From assembly GCA_015501075.1 (NCBI GenBank), contig JADNYJ010000703.1, positions 1-15,539 of the forward strand: a stretch of 15,539 nt of DNA. The letters are read 5' to 3'. Under the pieces are notes generated by a model. The model did no database searches. It had not been told where the DNA came from and saw only the letters and a list, made by a program, of their open reading frames with translations. The position numbers were made by a program, and so were the translations under genes. Of this stretch, positions 7,188 to 14,728 are shown piece after piece. Position 1 is the stretch's first letter. Every line of letters starts with the position of its first letter. Source of the stretch: Gymnopilus junonius. Taxonomy: Eukaryota; Basidiomycota; Agaricomycetes; Agaricales; Galerinaceae.

Positions 7188-7310
7188 TTTTGGCAAGTCC
7201 GATCACCCTCACACCGATTCATTTGCTCGCTTGCACGTCTGGATCCGAATCACTTCCATTACGCTAGGAGCTTCCTTAGCTCTCACTAAATACAGGCAGG
7301 CTTAGAAACG

Positions 7311-7318
7311 TATATAAG
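7311..7318 (+). promoter_or_regulatory. TATA box of the + strand spliced region
   Basis: TATATAAG is followed, beginning about 25-30 nt downstream, by a pyrimidine-rich stretch (7337-7420) typical of a fungal transcription start and 5' leader, and then by the first GTAAGT donor at 7455. There is no competing TATA element nearby. Since the segment is single-copy here, conservation cannot be tested. Confidence 0.5.
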
Positions 7319-7494
7319 CTGTCGAACTCGTTGGTTTATTCCCCAGCATTCGGTCTTCCCTCTTCACCTCTTCACACTTTGCTACATCTCCTCCTCCACT
7401 TTTCTCGACCTTGTGTTGCTTGCCACTGGGAGCTGAAGACACAACCATCAGAGGCGTAAGTATTTCCACCCGTGTTCTCGCTTGCCCTTTACTC

Positions 7495-7797
7495 ATGAGA
7501 TGCCACCAGAACTGCAAGAATGACACAAGGTAAGCACATTGTGCACTCAAGGGCGGACGGATACCCACTCCAGCGATGTAGAACCCGACCGCCTGACACA
7601 GACATCCCTTTGTGAGTTCTGCAGTCGATCACAGTGCACACCGCCTCAGCGACGCTGACCTGACGTTTCCCAGATATCCCCACAAACGACCAGGCGCGCG
7701 TTGACAGCGCGAAGGAGCATGCTAGAGGGATGAAAGGTAAGCAATCGAATTGTAATTCGCAGACGCAAGTCGACTTACCTAGCCAGATCGCTTCTGA
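7495..7797 (+). CDS. Putative small four-exon gene, about 48 residues
   Basis: Starting at ATG 7495 and removing introns 7530-7573, 7612-7673 and 7737-7786, one frame is open: MRCHQNCKNDTSDVEPDRLT, QTSLYIPTNDQARVDSAKEH, ARGMKDRF, then TGA at 7795-7797. Introns 2 and 3 have good donors (GTGAGT, GTAAGC) and branch sites (CTGAC, CTTACC); intron 1 has a good donor but a poor branch. Using the acceptor at 7782 instead gives a longer tail ending at 7832. An unspliced-looking leader contains a further GTAAGT at 7455. The segment ARVDSAKEHARG loosely resembles the cassette motif of the array that follows, so this may be its first, better-preserved member. Product unknown. Confidence 0.3.
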
Positions 7798-7865
7798 TTC
7801 GAAACGCATGCGGCGGGCGGTGGCGGCGGTGAGGGTTTGCGAACACGGCTAGAGGAAGTAACAAG

Positions 7866-7915
7866 GTGAGTATCTCGAGCAGATCAATATGGAACTGAAA
7901 ACTTGCCACCTCAGC
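7866..7915 (+). other. Predicted intron before the cassette array
   Basis: Donor GTGAGTATC after AACAAG and acceptor CACCTCAG about 50 nt on, with AACTTGCC and CACCTCAG the nearest branch-like sites. It resembles the neighbouring short introns and suggests that the + strand transcript of this region continues into the array. No open frame is followed confidently here. Confidence 0.3.
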
Positions 7916-8017
7916 GAGCAGCACTGCTCCGACTTTTCGGCCAGCTGTACGTGCTCCTCGCATCCTTGCAGCTCGGTATCCTGACGTAACTCGACAGTCG
8001 AGCAAGATCAGCACGAT

Positions 8018-8037
8018 CTCGACTGGAAATAGTCGAG
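8018..8037 (+). repeat. Hairpin in cassette A
   Basis: CTCGACT (8018-8024) pairs with AGTCGAG (8031-8037) around a 6-nt loop. A second near-palindrome, CTCGACAGTCGAG, lies just upstream at 7990-8002. Confidence 0.7.
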
Positions 8038-8289
8038 ACGCTGTCCATGGGCGAGCTAATAAAGGAAAAATAAGTACATGAGCAATAATCAAAGAAAGAC
8101 CAACACTGACCGCGTTCATCTCGACCCTAGCACGCCGCCTCACACCTCTAGAAGAGAGGTATGATGAACAGGAGTCGGTCGCAGCGGGCGCGCTCCTCCA
8201 AACTGCCTTAAGTCCTTCCTCCTCCTCTATTCCTCCTACGCCCTTTCGTACACCCATTGCAGATACTTGGCGAGTTCGAACGCGTAAAC

Positions 8290-8309
8290 CTCGACTGGAA
8301 ATAGTCGAG
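8290..8309 (+). repeat. Hairpin in cassette B
   Basis: Identical 20-nt stem-loop to that of cassette A (CTCGACT / AGTCGAG), 272 bp further on, at the same place relative to the cassette's ERVNLD motif. Confidence 0.7.
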
Positions 8310-8538
8310 ACGGTGTCTATGGTCAAATAAAAGGCTGGGTAAGATGTGAGGAATGGTCCAGAGTGAATAGTGACTCACACGTAACTTCTAGACCCCAGCA
8401 CAACGCCACCTCACCACCAGAAGAGAGGCATGACGAACAGGAGTCGGTGGCAGCGAGCACGCGCCCACACCGCCTGTACGTCCCACCCTCGTCCTCAGCT
8501 CCTCCCTCTGCATCCCAACACCGTCACAGACTCGTTGG

Positions 8539-8558
8539 CGACTCCGAACGACTCCGAA
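8539..8558 (+). repeat. 10-bp tandem duplication in cassette C
   Basis: CGACTCCGAA occurs twice in direct succession. Removing one copy would restore the frame GDSECTDLDNLL seen in sister cassettes, so this is a likely recent frame-breaking duplication. Confidence 0.7.
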
Positions 8559-8567
8559 TGTACAGAT

Positions 8568-8590
8568 CTCGACAACTTGCTGTAGTCGAG
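8568..8590 (+). repeat. Hairpin in cassette C
   Basis: CTCGAC (8568-8573) pairs with GTCGAG (8585-8590) around an 11-nt loop, at the position equivalent to the hairpins of cassettes A, B and E. Cassette D (about 8906) appears to have lost the intervening bases, fusing the two arms to CTCGAGACAGC. Confidence 0.65.
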
Positions 8591-9213
8591 GCAGCTGTCG
8601 ATGCAGGTGGTAGATGGAAGGCAGCACCGTGACGTTGAGGCGAGAGAGAGGCGGTGTGTGGGTAGTGGAAGAGAGCAAGCTAGAGAGGCCGGATGGTTGA
8701 GTCGAGTGGTCACAAAGGAATCATTGGACGTCACTTACCAACATAGGGGTGATCTCTCCGAGAAGAGAGGAGCGACGAGAGTCAGTGGTGGCGTATATGC
8801 TCCTCCACTTGGGCTGTAGGTTCCTTCGTTGTTCTCAACTCCTCCTGTACCGTCCTAACCCCCAATTGTGCACTGCAGGCCGCAGTCGACTCTGATCGGG
8901 TAGATCTCGAGACAGCTGCCGATGCTCTTGACGATTGTGCGGTGGATAAAAGGCGGCAGCGCGACATTGAGGCGAGAGGGAGATGGTGGGTGATGGAAGA
9001 GGATGGGCTGATGAGATATAGGTGAGCACATGAGGCGAAACGAGAGCTTCCAAGTCACTTACCGCATTGGAACTAGGTCCGCCAGAGGAAAGGAAGGACA
9101 GGAGTCGGTAGCGGTGGGTACACCCCTGCACATCGTAAGTCCTCCATTCGTCCTCAGGTCCTCCCGACCCCTCACTTCCTCATCGCAGGCTGCTGCCGAT
9201 GCCGAACGCGTAT

Positions 9214-9240
9214 GTCTGGACAGCTTCCCGTAGTCCAGAC
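9214..9240 (+). repeat. Hairpin in cassette E, copy 2
   Basis: GTCTGGAC (9214-9221) pairs exactly with GTCCAGAC (9233-9240). Relative to cassette C the stem sequence has changed on both arms while pairing is kept. Same as 107-133. Confidence 0.7.
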
Positions 9241-9543
9241 CACTGGCCGTGCTCTTGTCGAGTGGGTGACACATACAAGGGGGCATGTTGATGCGAGAGG
9301 GAGAGAGTGCACTGAGGAGAACAGAGGAGGTGAGTAAACGCACTTTAGAATGAAAAGCTGGCAGAAAAACATACCTTGGCTTCAGTCGGTACCCACCACA
9401 AATGCCTTTGCCACCAGGAAGCGGCTCGCCATGGATATCTCTATCGGTGACGCACCGTGAAGATCAAGGCCGCTCACAGTGCAGAAGATGCCCTGCTGGT
9501 TGAGAGACGGAGGCGAGAGAGAGAGACAGCTGAAAAAAGAACG

Positions 9544-9615
9544 GTAAGTAAGAACTTTGAAGTGAAAGATGATCATGAGAAATTCACACAAAGATCCGAC
9601 ATGAAAAACTTACAG
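9544..9615 (+). other. Last intron of the cassette-array transcript, copy 2
   Basis: Donor GTAAGTAAG after AAAAGAACG, branch/acceptor AACTTACAG ending at 9615; then AAA GAA TAA. The upstream exon reads AAHSAEDALLVERRRRERET in one frame (about 9469-9528), similar to AADALDDCAVDKRRQRDIEA of cassette D. Copy 1 equivalent: 426-495, where indels upstream break that frame. Confidence 0.45.
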
Positions 9616-12372
9616 AAAGAATAAGTGCAGAGGAGACGGCGTGCTGGACAAAAGACAGGTCCATAGCGCCAAGTTGTCGAATTTGATCAAAGTCGAGTCC
9701 TTCACCACTAATATTTCGATTTACCCACGGCCCATTCTCCTTTCCCGCCGCCGCCTCCTTGCTGAAAAACAACGCCGACTGCTCCTATCGTTTCTGAAGA
9801 CAGAGCGGCAAATAGCAGGATGGCAGTGATTCAGATGTGTCGCCTCTTTTTTTGTACTGTATCATCTCTCTCCGTTCCTCGTTGCTGTTCTCATTCTCAT
9901 TCTCAGTCGCAGTCGCCTCAGTCTTACAGTCGACCAATCTACAGCTAGACCACTCTGCAAAAAATGCCATTGCCTCATCGCCACCATCTCGATCCCAACC
10001 CAAGGCCCGTTCCTATTTTCGATTCCGATGAAGACCAGCAGGACCGATCTCATTCGAGGCAGACTCGGAGGGCACTCCGCGTGCTGAACCCGTCCGACTC
10101 AACTTGTTCGCTGGGGAGTGTTAGTGTTAGTGATAGCGGCTGTGCGGTGTCGTCGCCGTCGCTCTCAATAGCCCATCCGCGGTTGCTCTCGCCTTCGCCC
10201 TCGCCCTCCCGCCCTCACTCTGCCTCCACGTCATTCTCCCCCTCAGCTTCTCCTTCCACCCATACTTCTCCTCTTCTATCCCCTCCCCTCTCACCCTCTC
10301 CACCCCTCCCATCCAACCACCAGAACCATAAGCAAAAACAAGCAGAGTTAAGCGACAAGATCAGACGCCGCCGACGCGCTTTTGCAGATGCTATAGCACA
10401 AGCTGCGGGAGAGGGCCGGGATCCATATACGCAGCCGTATCGGTATGCATATGCTGCTGCTGGGTCTTTGAGGCGTGTTCGGGATGGGCAGCAGCAGGAT
10501 CAGCGTTATTCAAGCCCCAGAGAAAGCCAGGTTCATGATTTAGCCGCAGATGGGGATCGTGTGCAGTCTTCTTTGACTTTGACTTCCACGCTCCCGCCGT
10601 ATGAGGAGTGTGGCTTGGGTGAGGATGAGGATGTAGTTGTTATATCTCCTGAGGGTGCCGGTGTCGGTGCCGGCGATCATCCACAGCTTCTTCAAGTTCC
10701 TCAACGTGCTGTGCTGTCTAATTCTAACTCCCAATGCCGTCTACACTCTCGGTCTCAGTCTCAGTCTCACCTTCATGCACATCTGCCGCCGCGTCTCCAT
10801 CCGCCTACACCTCCCCCCTCCCGTCCTCGTCCTACGGAGAGAGAAGAAAGAGAAGACTCGGGTTATCGTATCCGCCCCTCCCCTTCTACCACGTACCAGG
10901 CCACCAGCATCTCCTGTCCAAGATATACAGTCTCCCCCCGAAGATAACACCAACCTCAATTTGCAGATATAAGGCCTTTGTCGATTCATCGCAAGCGGGC
11001 ACAGGAGCGGGAGCAGCAATCGTATCAGCAGCAGTCATACCGTGATCCTTCGCCAGAGCATTGGCGTAGTGCACACTATGGAGTGGTGGTGATACTACGA
11101 CCACGACTACGAGTCACAGGCGTATGAGTATCAACAGCCACTCAACTTCAACACTCATATGCGTATCCGTACACGTATCCGCCTCCTGCTTTGCGTCCAG
11201 CCCAGTACAACCCCCGTTATGCACCTCTGCCCACCCCCATGCCGATGTCGATGCCGATGCCGCCTCCTCCTGCGGCCCATCCTTACCCCCATTTGACCAG
11301 TTATAGTCATGGCGGGATGGTGCCCACTGCTTCTGTTCCTGCTTCTGCTTCTGCTTCTGCTTCTCATTCGCGATATCATGGGGCTTATGGTGCCCAGCCT
11401 CTTTCTGCCCATCACCGCCAACGGCAGCAGCAAGAACAACTACACCGCCATCAGCAACAACAGCATCCTCCGTCATTGAGGCCTTCATATCAGCCCTCAG
11501 CTTCCAAGTATTCAGATGCAGCTACAGCTTCGACTTGGGCTTACTCGGACGTTTACCCACCTCAGCCTCAGCCTCAGCCTCCGTGGTCCCAAGTTCAGCC
11601 TCACCCTACGTCTCAATCATACTCCTGTCCTCACCCTATATCTCAACCATACTCCAATTCTTATTCTTCTTCTACGCCCGCACCCGCACCTCCAAACCAA
11701 AACCCCATCAGAACCAACAGGAGTCACGCTCCGCCGGTTGTAAAGTTGAGCGTGGATGGGCTGTCGTATGTTGATGCTGATGGTGATGGTGTTTGGGAGG
11801 GTGGAAGTGGAGGTGGAAATGTTGGGGGAGGAGGTGCTGGTGCTGGTGGACGTGGAGGATGTGACGGTGCTGGTGGAGGTGCTCGAGGAGGTGTGGGTGT
11901 GGTGGGTATGGGCGCTGCTGCTGCCGGGCATGTTGGTGACGGAGCTATTGGTGAAGGCAACGCTGGTGCTCAACCGCGTCATCGAGGTCAAGGACAACCT
12001 CAAATGCGTTCTCGAGATCCCCAGCGTCAACCTCAGCGTCAGCTTGTGAGAGCTGCAGAAAATATCGGTTCCGTCCCAAGCTCAAGCACGCTCTACACGA
12101 CCTGTGGATGTGAATGTAGTTATCTCTCAACAGCCGCGTCACCATCCAGGGATGACGGCATCACTGTCACCTCAATGGCTACTTCCGCTTCAAGTCGCAG
12201 TCGGACCAACTTCAGGCCGAGCGTGGACAGCAACGCCAACAGCGGCGGGGAGGATGAAGACGACAACGAGAAAGAAAACGGCAAAAAACCCAAAAGGTCT
12301 CCCATTTGACTCGGAGGGGAGGAGAGAATGGAGTTCGGATTGTGTGCGTTTTGCGAGATAATCTCGGGACGT

Positions 12373-12486
12373 GTGAGTTGGTCTTTTTTTTCTTTGATTT
12401 TGGGGATTTATTTTTTATTCTTATTCTTTTCCGTCTTTCTTTTATCCTAAATACTAACCCCCCTCTCTCTCTATCTTTGCCTACAG
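12373..12486 (+). other. PLAC8 intron 1, copy 2
   Basis: GTGAGT donor, TACTAAC branch and CTACAG acceptor as in copy 1, 12 nt shorter because of shorter homopolymer runs. Confidence 0.8.
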
Positions 12487-12663
12487 GCTGCAACGCCCTC
12501 TGGTGCCCATGCATCGTGTATGGGCAATAAAGCGCGAGTGGAGTATCTTGATGAGAAGGATGGGGTGTTGCCTGATGAGGAGCGGGGTACGTGCAGTGGG
12601 GATTGTTGGATCCATGGGCTGTTGACTGTTTTCACGGGGTGTGTGGGCGGGTGGGTTCTTCAG

Positions 12664-12769
12664 GTGGGTCTTACTTACTTCCTTTGTCCTCTCCTCCTCT
12701 GTCCTTATTTCTCTCTCTTATCCAAACATTTCCACTGACATCTCCTTACTTTTTTTTCTTAACTCGTAG
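12664..12769 (+). other. PLAC8 intron 2, copy 2
   Basis: GTGGGT donor, CCACTGACATC branch region and CTCGTAG acceptor, equivalent to 3579-3686. Confidence 0.8.
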
Positions 12770-12946
12770 ATCCCAACCCGCACCTCCATCCGACACCGAT
12801 ACGCTATCGCAGGTGATGGACTGGACGATTGTTGCGCGGTGATGTGTTGTTGTGCGCCGTGTGCGCTTGCGCAGGAGAGGAGGGAGATCGAGTTGGAGGA
12901 GGGGTGGAGGAAGGGGAGGAGGGGAGAAGGGGACGATAGGGTTTGA

Positions 12947-13170
12947 GAGGGGGCTTTGAGGGCTCTCCTTGAGTGGTTTTTGGTGACCGAGCGATGATTA
13001 GTGACTCCTTGAACTGGGCGGTGAATTGGCGTATGTGGAGCCAGTGATGGCTTGAAGTTGATTGACGGTGGATGGGTGGATGATGGATGGAGAGTGAATG
13101 GATGGATGGATGGAGGATGGAAGGTGGATGAATAGATGGTCATTGATGCTCCCTGGTGACGCTTGTGCAG
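12947..13170. repeat. Insertion of about 220 bp with GGAT-rich microsatellite, copy 2 only
   Basis: Between the shared GGTTTGAGAGGG and the shared AATAACCC, copy 1 has about 20 bases (3862-3882) while copy 2 has about 220. The right half (about 13065-13140) is built of GGATG/GGATGAAT-type short repeats. The left half has no recognised similarity. No terminal inverted repeats or clear target-site duplication are visible, so a deletion in copy 1 is as likely as an insertion here. Confidence 0.8.
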
Positions 13171-13255
13171 AATAACCCCAGAAGGGAAGGGAATAGCCAC
13201 AAAAGGGATAGCGCGGTGAAAAAGAGAGAAGTAACTGTCTGTTTTCTGGTCGCCT

Positions 13256-13261
13256 TTTATT
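13256..13261 (-). terminator. AATAAA poly(A)-type signal on the minus strand, copy 2
   Basis: Same as 3957-3962, conserved in position relative to the last minus-strand acceptor. Confidence 0.4.
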
Positions 13262-14543
13262 CAGACTGACATAGTTTCCCCTCCCCCGAAGGGTGAGAAC
13301 AGGGGGAAACAGAGTTAGTAGTGAACATGGTGCGTAATTTCACCTTTTCAGTCACATTTTCATTGGCCTGGTGCCGTCAGCTGTCTAATTAGACCTTGGA
13401 GTTAGACACTTGTATTCGTCTGAAAATAAAGGAGGCGTCTACTAACCTTGATCTATTCCTTGTTCGCTTTTGTGGTTCGCTTTCGCTGTTCCCTTCTCCC
13501 TCACTCCTCTAGCGGCCATCTAATCAAGCCTTCGATTTAGACACTTGTATAGTGCGGAAAATATGGGATATATTTACGAACCTTGATATTTTCTTATTCT
13601 TGGGCTTTCTTCAAATCAACGCATCAAGAGTACATTTGAATCGAGTATATTTTCATCAATGGCCATTTTGCGAGGATGGCGAAAGGCCCTGATGCACTAT
13701 TCAAGTCAGCCACCCGAAACAAAGTAACAAAATTTCATGCTTACCTCACTATAACTTGCTCATTCATCCTTCCTTCATTCTTCATCTGTGGTCAATTCTT
13801 TTCCTTCTTCCAAGTCCTCGGTGTTCTCGCCATCTTTGTCCTAATTATCAAGTCAACCACTCGAAACAAAGTCACAAATCATTATGCTTACCTTACTATG
13901 ACTTGCTCATTCATCCTTCCTTCATTCTTCATCTTTAGTCGACCTTTCTTGACCTCAAAATTATCAAGTCGAGCATTGGAAACAATTACATGACTGACCT
14001 TGTTTCCCTGTCAATGTTGCCTCTGTCGACCTATCAAAATATCCAGTAAGCACACCTATTCAGACAAAAGAAGGATCCTTTTGACTCACCAGACCATTCA
14101 AGTTGACACGCATTAGAGCAAGTATGGACAGACAATGCAAAATACTAGCAGAGTTTTGCCATAATGATGGGAGAGAGCAACAAAGACGATTCAAATTTCT
14201 CTCGGCTTTTTCATAACTTCCATCGCTTCTTTTCTCTTCCGCTCATCGCATATTCAGAAGCACCTCCAAGTTTTCTCACCATACCTTCCCCAGACATCAA
14301 TGCTACCATTACGACATTTCATTTCAATTCTTGACAATCTCACCTCTGATGTCTTTTGCCTCATCCCAATCTTCTCCCTCAGTCTCTTCTCAATCGAAGT
14401 CATTCCATATCCCAGAGTTGCCTTCTAAATATATTTTTCTCATCAGGACTCCTGAAAATACACATCATCTCATCCACCAAATCTTAGACTTCATCACTCT
14501 TCTTCGGATTTAGTTCCTGACTAGTAGTCTTGGAGTTACGTAC

Positions 14544-14728
14544 CAAAGTTTGATCCCAGGTGCTTCTTTGCATGTGCTGCACTGCAGCAGCTGCAATTTG
14601 TTCTCTTTCCATCTGTCTCTCAAAATTATATCACTTGGAACATTGGCATCTATGTCTTCGATATAAGGCCTATTTGAACCTCTCAACGCTGCCATAGCGT
14701 TATGGAATTCAAATTCCTCACTTCCATC
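14544..14728 (-). CDS. Putative internal exon of the minus-strand gene, copy 2 (open)
   Basis: From the acceptor TTAAAAATAG (14729) to the donor GTACGT (14543), one minus-strand frame is open for 61 codons: DGSEEFEFHNAMAALRGSNR, PYIEDIDANVPSDIILRDRW, KENKLQLLQCSTCKEAPGIK and L. The same frame is broken by 2 bases in copy 1. The donor differs from copy 1 by one base (GTACGT against GTATGT), still acceptable. The first part is acidic and the middle charged. No domain was recognised. Confidence 0.4.

Larger units (their letters stand above)
6215..7310. other. Single-copy AT-rich interval between the tandem copies' shared parts
   Basis: This interval is seen only once. No long frame is present on either strand. 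On the minus strand several short stretches look coding and may be 5' exons of the minus-strand unit (listed separately at 6454, 6566, 6842, 7124). The only strong core-promoter-like element is the TATA box just to the right at 7311. No repeats, tRNA or transposon ends were recognised. Confidence 0.4.
7985..9624 (+). repeat. Degenerate tandem array of two-exon cassettes (about five units plus a tail)
   Basis: The EQESVA-like block recurs near 8167, 8437, 8776, 9096 and 9383 (spacing about 270-335 bp). Each unit holds: an exon with EERxDEQESVAA; an intron with GTAAGTCC-like donor (9135-9188 is the clearest); an exon with [GAV][DE]xERVxLD followed by a block reading HxDVEARxR; and a second intron with CACTTACC-like branch (8074-8130, 8339-8391, 9022-9076, 9330-9385). 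Cassettes A and B share LDWK and a stop; E reads AADAERVCLDSFP and a stop. The tail joins AEKRT to KE and a TAA at 9622-9624 across intron 9544-9615. No frame passes through the array: stops, a lost donor (TTAAGTCC near 8208) and a 10-bp duplication (8539-8558) interrupt it. Function unknown. Confidence 0.5.
9964..12946 (+). pseudogene. PLAC8-family protein, copy 2 (frameshifted)
   Basis: The ATG at 9964 sits in an A-rich context (CAAAAAATGCC) and is in frame with the shared N-terminus (HRHHLDPNPRPVPIFDSDED), so this copy shows the likelier ancestral start. The frame runs to a TAA at 10945-10947 after 1-2 base indels from about 10850. It is disturbed again at 11080-11150, is then open from 11191 to 12309, and is shifted at 12058-12075. 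In the domain, SSDLCAFCDDN is broken by two 1-base losses near 12341-12357, and CPCIVYGQ is followed by a stop where 2 bases are missing near 12520. Introns (12373-12486, 12664-12769) and the last exon (CCAVMCCCAPCALAQERREI, ending at a TGA at 12944-12946) are intact. It reads as a pseudogene unless the indels are sequencing errors. GQ in CPCIVYGQ fits the family better than the AG of copy 1. Confidence 0.65.

Noticed and set aside
7775..8326. Minus-strand frame of about 183 codons across the array start
   Set aside because: It lies antisense to the + strand introns and repeated motifs, has no recognisable domain, and starts and ends without context. It is likely open by chance in GC-rich repeats.
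7985..9624. CRISPR-like or satellite array
   Set aside because: Units are long, diverged and carry splice signals and codon-like motifs. There are no short identical repeats with unique spacers.
9600..9700. Transposon ends or target-site duplication bounding the tandem unit
   Set aside because: No inverted termini, transposase motifs or duplicated target found at the copy junction; the junction is collinear repeat sequence on both sides.
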